From Paracoccus sp. R12_2 (GTDB lineage Bacteria > Pseudomonadota > Alphaproteobacteria > Rhodobacterales > Rhodobacteraceae), in contig NZ_JAGHRA010000002.1 in NCBI RefSeq assembly GCF_017744015.1, positions 124,001 to 188,000 on the forward strand: a stretch of 64,000 nucleotides of DNA, given 5' to 3'. The position numbers and the translations under genes are program-made. Of the stretch, positions 18,017-26,466 are shown in pieces. Each line of letters starts with the position of its first letter. Within the stretch, counting starts at the first letter, position 1. The notes under the pieces were generated by a model that saw nothing but the letters and a program-made list of their open reading frames with translations, was not told the DNA's origin and did no database searches.

Positions 18017-18993
18017 TACAGGTTTTTGGAACGCTGCCAGATGGGCGCGACGTGCACCGGATCAGCCTGCAGGCCGGACGGCTGAGCGCGCAGGTGCTGA
18101 CGTTGGGGGCGATCGTGCAGGATCTGCGTCTGGACGGGGTCGCCCACCCGCTGGTGCTGGGATGTCCGGACGTCACCTCGTATCTGGGACCGGCGCGCTA
18201 TTTTGGCGCCCTCGTCGGGCGCTTCGCCAACCGGATCGGGAATGGCTGCTTCACCCTGGACGGGCGCGACTATCGCACCGATGCGAATTTTCTGGGCCGT
18301 CACACTCTGCATGGCGGCGCGGACGGTGCGGATGTCCAGAATTGGCAGGTCGAGGCGCAGGCCGATGATCATGTCATCATGGGCCTCACGATGCCCGACG
18401 GGCATATGGGATTTCCCGGAGATCTGCGCATCACGGCCCGGATCGCACTGAAGGACGACGCACTGGAAATCGGGTTGAGCGCGGTGACGGATGCTCCGAC
18501 GATCTGCAGTCTGGCGCATCACGGGTTCTTCGATCTGGACGGGCAGGGTGACGTTCGCCGTCATGCGCTGATGATCGCCGCCGACCGCTATCTGCCGGTC
18601 GATGCCGACCTGATCCCGACAGGAGAGGCGGCGACGGTGACCGACACAGACTTCGATTTCCGCAAGAACCGGATGATCGGCACCGGCGGCTATGACCACA
18701 ATTTCTGCCTGTCCGATGGGCAGCAGCCTCTGCGCCCGGTCGCGCGGTTGACCGGCGAAAGCGGGCTGTCGATGGTGGTCGAAACGACGGCCTGCGGGCT
18801 GCAAATGTATGATGGCGTGCATATCGACGGGATCGGTGGACTGGATGGCCGCCGCTATGGCCCTCACGCGGGACTGGCGCTGGAGACGCAGTTCTGGCCC
18901 GACGCGCCGAACCGGGCGGGCTTTCCCAGCGCGATCCTGCGGCCGGGGTGCGAATATCAAGAGGTCACGCGTTATCGGTTCGCGCGGTTCTAG
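18013..18993 (+). CDS. galM: Aldose 1-epimerase (galactose mutarotase)
   Basis: A 326-residue protein starting at a GTG that overlaps the lactonase stop. Mutarotase features include GRFANRIGNGCFTLDGRDY, HTLHGGADG (substrate-binding histidine), SLAHHGFFDLDG (catalytic histidine region) and ALETQFWPDAPN with the catalytic glutamate. It interconverts alpha and beta anomers so that the C1 dehydrogenase gets its preferred form, and would be useful if one importer brings in furanose sugar. Last gene of the chvE operon. Confidence 0.9.
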   Translation: MIQVFGTLPDGRDVHRISLQAGRLSAQVLTLGAIVQDLRLDGVAHPLVLGCPDVTSYLGPARYFGALVGRFANRIGNGCFTLDGRDYRTDANFLGRHTLHGGADGADVQNWQVEAQADDHVIMGLTMPDGHMGFPGDLRITARIALKDDALEIGLSAVTDAPTICSLAHHGFFDLDGQGDVRRHALMIAADRYLPVDADLIPTGEAATVTDTDFDFRKNRMIGTGGYDHNFCLSDGQQPLRPVARLTGESGLSMVVETTACGLQMYDGVHIDGIGGLDGRRYGPHAGLALETQFWPDAPNRAGFPSAILRPGCEYQEVTRYRFARF

Positions 18994-18996
18994 CGA

Positions 18997-19174
18997 TCAG
19001 TGCGGACCCACCAGATGCAGGGCCAGACCGGCCAGCGCAGCGCCGGTCAACGTCGCGGCCATGCCAAGCCGCTGCGCCTATCCTCCCAACCAGCGCCGCA
19101 AGTGCGATCAGCAGCGGAAAGGGGGCGGCAAACAGGAACAGCGCCAGAAATGACGACAGCGCGTTCAGACGCAT
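18997..19174 (-). pseudogene. Small membrane ORF split by a one-base frameshift
   Basis: Reading leftwards from the ATG at 19174, a hydrophobic start (MRLNALSSFLALFLFAAP, then FPLLIALAALVG) runs well until about 19085. The frame then becomes arginine-rich nonsense, while the adjacent frame continues as a second hydrophobic segment (AQRLGMAATLTGAALAGLAL, then HLVGPH) ending in a stop at 18997. The whole stretch is 178 bases, 59 codons plus one base, so a one-base gain near GGGAGGATAG would explain it. Joined, it encodes about 58 residues with two helices. It could be a real decayed gene or a sequencing error; the parent family is not recognised. Confidence 0.4.
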
Positions 19175-19321
19175 AGGCGCAGCTTAACAGCATGATCGTC
19201 GCAAGTGTTTGTCCACTCTGCTCGAACAGTCAGCGCAAAGCAGCAGGCCTAATCGCGGCGCTTGAGGGCGCATATCTCGTTGCCATGACGCGAGACGCGC
19301 CGAACCTGAAAGGAAAAAATC

Positions 19322-19570
19322 ATGAAACGCTTTGCCATTGTCTTGACCGCCCTTGGACTTGCCGCCGGTGCCGCACAGGCCGCAAGTTTTGACGAGCCGC
19401 ACAACAGCCCTGTTCGTCCCTTCACGGCCGAACAGACCTCGCAAGTCCGGGCCGACGAAGTCCTGTCGCCGCGCGAGCTGAACCAGCGAGACATCGCCCC
19501 CGACGCCGTGATCGAGGTGACCAGCTTTCCGTCGAGCGATCGCATCGATCCGCCAAGCCGGAACGACTGA
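19322..19570 (+). CDS. Small exported protein of unknown function (82 aa)
   Basis: An ATG preceded by AAAGGAAAAAA encodes a clear signal peptide (MKRFAIVLTALGLAAGAAQA, then AS) and a mature, hydrophilic part of about 60 residues rich in charged and polar residues (FDEPHNSPVRPFTAEQTSQ, then VRADEVLSPREL...SSDRIDPPSRND). There are no cysteines in the mature part. It stands alone as a single-gene unit with its own strong terminator about 80 bases downstream. Probably periplasmic; function unknown. Confidence 0.75.
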   Translation: MKRFAIVLTALGLAAGAAQAASFDEPHNSPVRPFTAEQTSQVRADEVLSPRELNQRDIAPDAVIEVTSFPSSDRIDPPSRND

Positions 19571-19648
19571 TAGCCCGTGGGCGTAAGCCCGGGCGTGGAT
19601 GCGGGCCGATCGGTGATCGCCTGACACCTGACATTCTGGGACACGCGG

Positions 19649-19690
19649 CCGCGCCGAACCTGCAAAGGTTCGGCGCGGACTTTTCTTTTC
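19649..19690 (+). terminator. Rho-independent terminator of the small exported protein gene
   Basis: A perfect 12-base stem, CCGCGCCGAACC (19649-19660) with GGTTCGGCGCGG (19667-19678), around a 6-base loop, followed by ACTTTTCTTTTC. This is a good intrinsic terminator on the plus strand. It separates the small exported gene from the LysR gene. Confidence 0.85.
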
Positions 19691-19770
19691 GTCGATTTGG
19701 TTCCAATAAGGGCCGCCGGGAAGGGTCTTCGCATCATGCTCGCCCACCCCTTCAGCGCCTGGAAAGAATC

Positions 19771-20655
19771 ATGGATATCGCAGTACTGCGTTGTTTTGTC
19801 AGTGTTCTGGAAGAGGGTGGCTTTGCCGCCGCCGCCCGGCGCATGGGCATATCCAGAAGCCTGTGCAGCAAGTATGTTTCGGATCTCGAAGCTGATCTGG
19901 GGACGCGTCTGTTCACCCGCACGACGCGATCGGTCGTCCCAACCGCCGCAGGCACATTCTATGCAACGCGGGTGCGCGATGCGCTGCGTCGGCTGGATGA
20001 GGCGACCGAGGCCGTGCGTGCGGTGTCCGGACACCCGGCGGGCCCGCTGAAGATCGGATCGCCCATCGCCTATACCTTGAAGATCCTGCAACCGCATCTG
20101 CTACGGTTCATGGAAACCTATCCCGATATCCGGCTGGAGGTCGTGCTGGACGATGGCCGCGCCGATCTGATCGGCGAGGGCTATGATGCCGTGATCCGGA
20201 TCGGCCAGCTTGAGGATTCCATGCTGCTTGCCCGGCGCCTGCAGGAAGTGCCGGTGATGCTGGTCGCCGCGCCTGCCTATCTTGAAACGGGCGGCATCCC
20301 GCAAGAGCCCACCGATCTTCTGCGGCACCGCTGCCTGCACTACAGCAACCTGCGCGGTGCCGGAACCTGGCCCATGCAGCGTGGCCGCGAGATGATCCAC
20401 CAGCGGATTCAGCCGGTATTTTCCAGCAACAACGGCGAAATGCTGCGGGCGATGGCCGTTGGCGGAAAGGGCATCGCCATGCTGCCCCAGTTCGTCATCG
20501 GCGACGAGATCGAACAGGGACACTTGGTTTCGGTCCTTGAGGATTATCGGCTTCCGGATCTGCCGATCAGCCTGGTCTATCCGTCGCGCAAGCTGATCAC
20601 CGCAGCGATGCGCCATTTTCTGGATTTCATGGAGAACGTGGATCTTAGACGGTAA
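19771..20655 (+). CDS. LysR-family transcriptional regulator
   Basis: A 294-residue LysR-type protein of the CrgA/DmlR-like branch. The N-terminal winged helix-turn-helix is LRCFVSVLEEGGFAAAARRM, then ISRSLCSKYVSDLEADLGTR, with LFTRTTRSVVPTAAGTFY. The effector domain starts at GPLKIGSPIAYTLKILQPHL. The signal and target are unknown. The DMT exporter follows on the same strand 47 bases later and may be its target or only a neighbour. Confidence 0.88.
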   Translation: MDIAVLRCFVSVLEEGGFAAAARRMGISRSLCSKYVSDLEADLGTRLFTRTTRSVVPTAAGTFYATRVRDALRRLDEATEAVRAVSGHPAGPLKIGSPIAYTLKILQPHLLRFMETYPDIRLEVVLDDGRADLIGEGYDAVIRIGQLEDSMLLARRLQEVPVMLVAAPAYLETGGIPQEPTDLLRHRCLHYSNLRGAGTWPMQRGREMIHQRIQPVFSSNNGEMLRAMAVGGKGIAMLPQFVIGDEIEQGHLVSVLEDYRLPDLPISLVYPSRKLITAAMRHFLDFMENVDLRR

Positions 20656-20702
20656 TCATCGCCGAACTTGCATCCTGTTCAGTCGCGGTGCGACAAGGCG
20701 GC

Positions 20703-21641
20703 ATGGCACGGATAAATGAAGATAGCCCTGCGGATCGCCTGACGCGTCAGGGCATGGTCGCGATGGTGGCTGCGACGCTGCTTTTGCCGGTTGGCGATGC
20801 GCTGTCGAAATTGCTGACAGGGATCGTGCCGCCGTTCGATGTGACCGCGTGGCGGACCGTCATGCAGGCGATGTTTCTGATCCCGGTTGCGATATTGTTG
20901 CGCAATCGGCTGACGGGGGCGGTCTTCTCTTGGCCCGCCCTGCTGTCGGGGGCGTTGATCTCGGCCGCGATGTTCTCTCTGATCAGCGCCTTCCAGCAGA
21001 TGCCGATCGCCACCGCGATCGCGATATTCTTCATCGAACCGCTGCTGCTGACACTGCTTGCCGCGCCGCTTCTGGGTGAGGTGCCGGGACGGCGGCGGCT
21101 GATCGCGGTCGGGATCGGCCTGATCGGCGCGTTGATCGTGATCAGGCCAAATCTTGCCACCTTCGGTCCGGTTGCACTGTGGCCTCTGGGGGCGGCGCTG
21201 GCGTTCGCGCTGAACATGATCGTGCTGCGCAAGGCGACGCGGACCCGGTCGGCCCTGTCCGTCCAGATCGGCGCCACCATCTCGGCGGCGCTGCTGCTGA
21301 TCGGCGTGCAGGTGCTGGCCGGCGTCGCCTTCGATCGGGCGATTCCCAACCCCTTCGACCTTCCGGCATGGGCGGTCGGTGCGCTGCTTGCGGCCGGGGC
21401 GCTGGCCGCGTTCACCTTCGTGTTGATCGCCGTGGCGTTCAGCAAGGCCGAGGCGGGGGTGCTGGCGCCGTTCCAGTATCTTGAGATCGTCGGCGCCACG
21501 ATCGTGGGATATCTGGTCTTCGGCGACCTTCCCGACGCGCTGACCTGGCTGGGAACGGCAATCATTCTGGGTGCCGGAATGTATGTCTTCTACCGAGAGC
21601 GTCAGAGCGGACGCGGCCTCACCGGCCAACAATCCAGCTAG
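20703..21641 (+). CDS. DMT-superfamily (EamA) transporter
   Basis: About 312 residues with ten predicted membrane helices in two EamA repeats: the first ending near LGEVPGRRRLIAVGIGLIGA and the second with FSKAEAGVLAPFQYLEIVGA, where the Pro/Phe-containing helix is typical. An in-frame GTG five codons upstream is an alternative start; I prefer the ATG giving MARINEDSPADRL. EamA proteins commonly export metabolites or amino-acid-like compounds; the substrate is unknown. Confidence 0.85.
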   Translation: MARINEDSPADRLTRQGMVAMVAATLLLPVGDALSKLLTGIVPPFDVTAWRTVMQAMFLIPVAILLRNRLTGAVFSWPALLSGALISAAMFSLISAFQQMPIATAIAIFFIEPLLLTLLAAPLLGEVPGRRRLIAVGIGLIGALIVIRPNLATFGPVALWPLGAALAFALNMIVLRKATRTRSALSVQIGATISAALLLIGVQVLAGVAFDRAIPNPFDLPAWAVGALLAAGALAAFTFVLIAVAFSKAEAGVLAPFQYLEIVGATIVGYLVFGDLPDALTWLGTAIILGAGMYVFYRERQSGRGLTGQQSS

Positions 21642-21707
21642 CCAGATGACCCTGCAGCCTCGGTCCACTTGACATCGCTGCGTCGCGGGTTAAGAGGGCT
21701 GCGTCAT

Positions 21708-21783
21708 GGGGCCGTAGCTCAGTTGGTAGAGCGCATCGTTCGCAATGATGAGGTCAGGGGTTCGATTCCCCTCGGCTCCACCA
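21708..21783 (+). tRNA. tRNA-Ala (anticodon CGC)
   Basis: A full cloverleaf can be folded. The acceptor GGGGCCG (21708-21714) pairs with CGGCTCC before A-CCA. The D arm is GCTC...GAGC. The anticodon arm is CATCG-TTCGCAA-TGATG with anticodon CGC in the 7-base loop. The T arm AGGGG-TTCGATT-CCCCT is standard. The CCA end is encoded. The anticodon reads the GCG alanine codon. No integrase or repeated 3' end lies nearby, so no island insertion is seen here. Confidence 0.93.
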
Positions 21784-21872
21784 GACAGGATCATCTGAAA
21801 ATATTGTAAATACCGCCGCTTGCACGTGGCTGCGATGACATGCGCGATGCCGTCGTTGCAGGGAGGCCGGGC

Positions 21873-22343
21873 CTAACTTCTCAGGCCGGTGCGCTTCAGC
21901 AGTCCCTTGCGTTTTGCCTCGTAATAATAGCCCCGGGCATACCACATGACCGCGTCATCCGGATCGCCTTCGGCCACCAGCCACGCGCCGCGCAGATACT
22001 TGACGCCGTATCGCAGATTGGTGTCGGCATCCAACAGCCCCGACGCAGGTCCACGATAGCCCATCGTCCGGGCCGTCTGCGGCAGGATCTGCATGAGGCC
22101 GTAATAGGGACCGTTGCGGGCATCAGGGCGGTGACGCGATTCGCGTATCACGACGCGCTGGACCAGTTCGGCTGGCACCTCGTAGTGGCGGGCCCAGAAA
22201 TTGATCCGTGATCTGAGATAAGGGGTTTCGTTCGGGTAAAGCCCGGACGCGCGCAACCCGGCACGAGTATCGCCCGATCCGGACCGCCCTGTGCCGCATG
22301 CGGCTAGGATCAGCGCAGCCATCACGAAGCTGCGCCGGCCCAT
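21873..22343 (-). CDS. Lytic transglycosylase lipoprotein (SLT domain)
   Basis: About 156 residues from the ATG that places a lipobox right: MGRRSFVMAALILAACG, with cysteine at position 16. In-frame ATGs at 22382 and 22406 would put up to 21 residues before the signal and overlap lpdA. The mature part has the SLT catalytic signature: the glutamate in VVIRESRHRPDARN, then YYGLMQILPQTARTMGY and NLRYGVKYLRGA, and the end of the fold at DDAVMWYARGYYYEAK. It would cleave peptidoglycan glycan strands from the outer membrane's inner face. Confidence 0.85.
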   Translation of the reverse strand: MGRRSFVMAALILAACGTGRSGSGDTRAGLRASGLYPNETPYLRSRINFWARHYEVPAELVQRVVIRESRHRPDARNGPYYGLMQILPQTARTMGYRGPASGLLDADTNLRYGVKYLRGAWLVAEGDPDDAVMWYARGYYYEAKRKGLLKRTGLRS

Positions 22344-22398
22344 GCGGTTGAGGCTGGCGGATGCGGCGCGGTGCGGGGGCATGGCCCCCGCAGGTCGA

Positions 22399-23787
22399 TC
22401 AGACATGGATCGGACCGTCGCCGCAGGCCAGCGCGGCCTCGCGGACGGCTTCCGAGGTGGTCGGATGCGCGTGGCAGGTCAGGGCCAGATCCTCGGCCGC
22501 GGCGCCGAACTCCATCGCCACGCAGACTTCGTGGATCATCTCGCCCGCGTTCGGGCCGATGATATGACAGCCCAGGATCCGGTCGGTTTCCGCGTCCGCG
22601 ATCAGCTTCACGAACCCGTCGGCCTGCATCATGGCCTTGGCGCGGGCGTTGCCCATGAACGGAAACTTCCCGATCTTGACCTTGCGGCCGGCGTCTTTCG
22701 CGGCCGCTTCGGTCATGCCGACATTGGCAACCTCGGGGGTGGTGTAGATCACGCCGGGGATCACGTCGTAATTCACATGGCCATGCTTTCCGGCGATCAC
22801 CTCGGCCACTGCCATGCCTTCATCCTCGGCCTTGTGGGCCAGCATCGGGCCGGGAACGCAATCACCGATCGCATAGACGCCCTTGACGTTGGTGGCCCAG
22901 TGTTCGTCGATCTTGACGAAGCCACGATCGGTCATCTGCACGCCCAAGGCGTCAAGCCCCAGCCCATCGACCTGCGGACGGCGGCCGGTGGCCACCAGCA
23001 CGCAATCGGCGTCGATGCTGTGTTCGCTGTCGTCCTTTTTCAGACTATAGGCGATCCGCGCCTTGCCCTTTGCCGCTTCGGCGGATTTCACCGCGGCACC
23101 AAGGATGAATTTCAGCCCCTGCTTGGTCAGGATCTTCTGGAACTGTTTCTGCACCTCGGCGTCCATGCCCGGGGTGATCTCGTCCAGATATTCGACCACG
23201 GTCACTTCGGCGCCCAGACGGGCATAGACCGAACCCAGTTCAAGCCCGATCACACCAGCGCCGATCACCACCATGGATTTCGGGATCTTCGGCAGCGACA
23301 GCGCGCCGGTCGAATCCACGATGACGCCACCCGCATTGTCGACCTCGACGCCCTTCAGCTTGGCCGGGTCCGACCCGGTGGCGATGACGATGTTCTTCGC
23401 CTCGTGCACCTTGTCGCCGACCTTCACCTTTCCCGGCGACTCGATGCTGGCCCAGCCCTTCAGCCAGTCGATCTTGTTCTTCTTGAACAGGAATTCGATG
23501 CCCTTGGTGTTGCCCGAGACCGTTTCCGCCTTGTAGCCCTGCATCTTGGTCCAATCGACCTTCACCTTGGCGCCGGTCAGGCCCATGCGGTCGAAATTCT
23601 CGTGCGATTCGTGCAGCATGTGGCTGGCGTGCAGCAGTGCCTTGGAGGGGATGCAGCCCACGTTAAGGCAGGTTCCGCCAAGCGTCTCGCGGCCCTCGAC
23701 GCAGGCGACTTTCAGGCCCAATTGGGCGGCGCGGATGGCGCAGACATAGCCGCCGGGGCCGGCGCCGATCACGATCAGGTCATACAT
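22399..23787 (-). CDS. lpdA: Dihydrolipoyl dehydrogenase (E3)
   Basis: A 462-residue flavoprotein. The FAD motif [20 protein letters not shown] is at the N-terminus, followed by the redox disulfide [16 protein letters not shown] (Cys40 and Cys45). The NAD motif is [20 protein letters not shown], and the C-terminal His-Glu pair is in [10 protein letters not shown]. It re-oxidises the lipoyl groups of the 2-oxoglutarate dehydrogenase complex and passes electrons to NAD. It is the last gene of known role in the sucC-to-lpd run on this strand, separated from sucB by two small genes and a 412-base gap. Confidence 0.95.
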   Translation of the reverse strand: MYDLIVIGAGPGGYVCAIRAAQLGLKVACVEGRETLGGTCLNVGCIPSKALLHASHMLHESHENFDRMGLTGAKVKVDWTKMQGYKAETVSGNTKGIEFLFKKNKIDWLKGWASIESPGKVKVGDKVHEAKNIVIATGSDPAKLKGVEVDNAGGVIVDSTGALSLPKIPKSMVVIGAGVIGLELGSVYARLGAEVTVVEYLDEITPGMDAEVQKQFQKILTKQGLKFILGAAVKSAEAAKGKARIAYSLKKDDSEHSIDADCVLVATGRRPQVDGLGLDALGVQMTDRGFVKIDEHWATNVKGVYAIGDCVPGPMLAHKAEDEGMAVAEVIAGKHGHVNYDVIPGVIYTTPEVANVGMTEAAAKDAGRKVKIGKFPFMGNARAKAMMQADGFVKLIADAETDRILGCHIIGPNAGEMIHEVCVAMEFGAAAEDLALTCHAHPTTSEAVREAALACGDGPIHV

Positions 23788-23861
23788 GTTTCATGTCCCT
23801 TCTTTCAGTGGCGGCAGACGGATTTTTCGCATCCCGCGCCGGGTCGTCGGTTCAAGCCGGT

Positions 23862-24254
23862 CTAGAACAGGCTTGCGATAATCATCAGCAGTGTGGCCGC
23901 AAAACCGACCGCCCAGATGAACGACCGCCACGGAACCCAGCCCAGCACATAGGCCGGAACATAGACAATCCGGGCGATCAGATAGGCCCACGCGCAGGCC
24001 GCGGTGAACGCAGAAGCCGCGCCACCCAGCGTGACGACGACGACCGCCAGCGTAAACATCACAAGACCTTCAAAATGGTTATTCAGGGCCCTTTGCAGCC
24101 GGCCTGCCGTGCCGGTCAGGGCGGGCGGGTTGTCGCGTGTTCCCATCGCGACCTTGGGGCCGACCTGCCGATTGGCTGCGATGGAAAAGCCCACGAACTG
24201 AGCCACTTGCAGAAGCCCGGCCAAGGCCAGAACGGTAAGTTCGGTGGTCATCAT
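23862..24254 (-). CDS. MAPEG-family membrane protein
   Basis: A 130-residue protein with four hydrophobic segments. The family pattern is visible: a first helix, then NRQVGPKVAMGTRDNPPALT, then RLQRALNNHFEGLVMFTLAV (the RAxxNxxE motif of MAPEG proteins) and ARIVYVPAYVLGW near the end. Eukaryotic relatives are glutathione/eicosanoid enzymes; bacterial members are of largely unknown role. Its ATG overlaps the stop of the upstream 84-residue gene (TGATG), so they are co-translated between sucB and lpdA. Confidence 0.88.
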   Translation of the reverse strand: MMTTELTVLALAGLLQVAQFVGFSIAANRQVGPKVAMGTRDNPPALTGTAGRLQRALNNHFEGLVMFTLAVVVVTLGGAASAFTAACAWAYLIARIVYVPAYVLGWVPWRSFIWAVGFAATLLMIIASLF

Positions 24255-24508
24255 CAGGCGGTCTCGACGAAATGGAAGCTGGTGGCGGTGACGCCAGCCT
24301 GCGAGTTGAACACGGCTGCCGCGCCGTCCAGATAGTTGCGCGCCGCCTTGGCGTCGCTTATGTCGAACAGCGCCCAGGCGCTGCCGTCATTCTCGTGCCA
24401 CAATTGCAGCAGCGCCAGTCCGTTATTGCCGCGATCCTCGGCATCGGCATCGAAGGCGGTCTTGAAGGCGGCGTAGTCGCCGACCGAATAATGGGCGATC
24501 ATCTGCAT
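24254..24508 (-). CDS. Small protein, possibly ferredoxin-like alpha-beta (monooxygenase-like) fold
   Basis: An 84-residue cytoplasmic protein preceded by GGCAGGACCAAG. The text MQMIAHYSVGDYAAFKTAFD, a central LALLQLWHENDGSAWALFDI, then DAKAARNYLDGAAAVFN and the final TSFHFVET has the beta-alpha-beta rhythm of dimeric alpha-beta barrel proteins (ABM/cyclase-like); this fold call is from pattern only. Coupled by overlap to the MAPEG gene. Function unknown. Confidence 0.65.
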   Translation of the reverse strand: MQMIAHYSVGDYAAFKTAFDADAEDRGNNGLALLQLWHENDGSAWALFDISDAKAARNYLDGAAAVFNSQAGVTATSFHFVETA

Positions 24509-24713
24509 GTCTTGGTCCTGCCTTTCGGGTGAACGAGGCTGAGTATCCTCTGCCTTCCGACCAACGGTTCCGGGGCGCGGATGGTTGCCTGAGGACGCCG
24601 ACCCCGAAGCGTCGCCTGTTGCGCAACGGCAGCGTGCGTTGCGCGCAGGGCGCCTGTTCCCTGGCGTGGGTCAGAGCGCCTGCGATTGCTGGAATTTTCG
24701 TCGCACAGGGGAT

Positions 24714-24757
24714 GCACCGCGCGTACACCGCGGGTGCACAGCGCGTACACAGCTTGC
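24714..24757. repeat. Imperfect 22-base tandem duplication
   Basis: Two adjacent 22-base units, beginning GCACCGCGCGTACACCGCG and GCACAGCGCGTACACAGC, match at most of the first 18 positions. Only two copies are present, so this is not an array. It lies in the noncoding gap upstream of the 84-aa gene. Confidence 0.6.
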
Positions 24758-24877
24758 GCGCGTTGCGCTGCCGCTTCGTGCGCATCCGCACAAACCGTCG
24801 CGCTGCGGGCAGTATCTGTGCGAAAACCCATGATCGACCTCGGGACAGTGCGGGACAGGACCGGTGTGATGCGATTG

Positions 24878-24912
24878 CCGCGCGCCACGTCCCTTGCAGG
24901 CACGGCGCGCGG
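24878..24912 (-). terminator. Stem-loop just downstream of sucB
   Basis: CCGCGCGCC (24878-24886) pairs with GGCGCGCGG (24904-24912) around 17 bases, starting nine bases after the sucB stop in the direction of transcription. No U-tract follows on the minus strand, so it may be a weak or factor-aided terminator, or a 3'-end-stabilising stem. It would lower expression of the downstream genes relative to sucB. Confidence 0.4.
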
Positions 24913-24920
24913 CGCCGGGA

Positions 24921-26462
24921 TCACAGATCCATCAGCAGGCGGCGCGGATCTTCCAGCGCCTCCTTGACGCGCACGAGGAAGGTCACGGCGCCCTTGCCGT
25001 CCACGACGCGGTGATCGTAGCTGAGGGCCAGATACATCATCGGACGGATCACGATCTCGCCGCCGACGACCATCGGACGTTCCTGGATCTTGTGCATGCC
25101 CAGAATGCCGGACTGCGGCGGGTTCAGGATCGGCGAGGACATCAGCGAACCATAGACACCACCATTCGAGATGGTGAAGGTGCCGCCCTGCATCTCGGCC
25201 ATCGACAGCTTGCCGTCGCGGCCCTTGGCGCCCAGTTCACCGATCTCTTTCTCGATCTCGGCGAAGCTTTTCTGGTCGGCATCCTTGACGACCGGCACCA
25301 CCAGCCCCGAGGGCGTGCCGACGGCGACGCCCATGTTGACGTAGTTCTTGTAGACCACATCGGTGCCGTCGATCTCGGCGTTGACCTCGGGCACTTCTTT
25401 CAGCGCGTGGCAGCAGGCCTTCACGAAGAACGACATGAAGCCCAGCTTGACCTTGTGCTTCTTTTCGAACGCGTCCTTGTATTCGTTGCGCAGACCCATG
25501 ACGCCGGACATGTCGGCCTCGTTATAGGTGGTCAGCATCGCGGCGGTGTTCTGCGCGTCCTTCAGGCGCCGTGCGATGGTCTGGCGCAGACGGGTCATCT
25601 TGACGCGTTCCTCGCGCGCCGCATCCTCGGGCTTGGACGGGGCGCGAGGGGCGGCCGGCGCGGATTTCGGTGCCGACGAGGCCTTGGCCACGTCTTCCTT
25701 CATCACGCGGCCATCGCGGCCCGATCCTTCGACCTGATCGCGGCTGACGCCTTTCTCGGCCATCGCCTTCTTGGCCGAGGGCGCATCCTCGAAATCCTTG
25801 GCGTCGGCTTCGGAGCGTGGAGTCATCTCTTCGGGGCCGGCGTCGGTGGCCTTCTCGTCGGGCGTGGCAGGGGCGGGCTTGCCTGCCGACGCACCTTCGC
25901 TGATGACGGCCAGTTTCGCCTTGGCGTCAACGGTCGCGCCTTCCTCGGCCACGATCTCGGCCAGCACGCCGGCGGCCGGAGCGGGAACTTCGACCGACAC
26001 CTTGTCGGTTTCCAGTTCGCACAGCATCTCGTCGGCCTCGACCTGATCGCCGACCTTCTTGAACCAGGTCGCGACGGTGGCCTCGGTGACGCTTTCGCCA
26101 AGCGCCGGCACCATCACGTCAACGGAATTGCCGCTCATGTCCTTCTGTCCCTCCGGGCTTTCTGTGGCCTTGTTGTCGGCCTGCGGTTTTTCGGTCTTCT
26201 TCGGGGCGTCGCCAGAGGCGGCGCCGGCTTCGTCGATCTGGGCCAGCAGCGCGTCCGGCGCGACCGTCTCGCCCTCGGCGGCGACGATCTCGGCCAGGAC
26301 GCCTGCGGCGGGGCTGGGCACCTCGACCGTGACCTTGTCGGTTTCCAGCTCGCACAGCATTTCATCGACCTCGACGGAATCGCCCGGTTTCTTGAACCAG
26401 GTCGCGACGGTCGCCTCGGTGACGGATTCGCCCAGTGTAGGCACGCGGACTTCGGTGGTCAT
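24921..26462 (-). CDS. sucB: 2-oxoglutarate dehydrogenase E2, dihydrolipoyl succinyltransferase with two lipoyl domains
   Basis: A 513-residue E2, about 100 residues longer than the E. coli protein because the lipoyl domain is duplicated. Domain 1 (about 1-78) has the lipoyl lysine in [11 protein letters not shown] (Lys43); domain 2 (about 112-190) has it in [11 protein letters not shown] (Lys154). They are joined by an Ala/Pro/Lys linker. An E3/E1-binding domain follows ([29 protein letters not shown]), then the catalytic domain ending with [20 protein letters not shown], which contains the active-site His and Asp. It transfers succinyl groups to CoA. It starts four bases after sucA. Confidence 0.95.
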   Translation of the reverse strand: MTTEVRVPTLGESVTEATVATWFKKPGDSVEVDEMLCELETDKVTVEVPSPAAGVLAEIVAAEGETVAPDALLAQIDEAGAASGDAPKKTEKPQADNKATESPEGQKDMSGNSVDVMVPALGESVTEATVATWFKKVGDQVEADEMLCELETDKVSVEVPAPAAGVLAEIVAEEGATVDAKAKLAVISEGASAGKPAPATPDEKATDAGPEEMTPRSEADAKDFEDAPSAKKAMAEKGVSRDQVEGSGRDGRVMKEDVAKASSAPKSAPAAPRAPSKPEDAAREERVKMTRLRQTIARRLKDAQNTAAMLTTYNEADMSGVMGLRNEYKDAFEKKHKVKLGFMSFFVKACCHALKEVPEVNAEIDGTDVVYKNYVNMGVAVGTPSGLVVPVVKDADQKSFAEIEKEIGELGAKGRDGKLSMAEMQGGTFTISNGGVYGSLMSSPILNPPQSGILGMHKIQERPMVVGGEIVIRPMMYLALSYDHRVVDGKGAVTFLVRVKEALEDPRRLLMDL

Positions 26463-26466
26463 CGGA

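Larger units (their letters stand above)
24509..24920. other. Intergenic region between sucB and the 84-aa gene
   Basis: No convincing gene was found on either strand; open frames here have poor codon structure. The stretch holds an imperfect 22-base tandem duplication: the two units at 24714-24735 and 24736-24757 share GCAC-GCGCGTACAC. The flanking text is rich in GCGC and TTGCGC words. A long stem lies near the sucB end. It may carry a promoter for the 84-aa/MAPEG/lpdA genes, but no clear -35/-10 pair was seen. Confidence 0.5.

Noticed and set aside
21708..22406. Genomic island inserted at tRNA-Ala
   Set aside because: No integrase, no duplicate of the tRNA 3' end and no change in gene character beside it were seen.
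24714..24757. CRISPR-like repeat
   Set aside because: Only two adjacent imperfect 22-base copies with no spacers and no cas genes.
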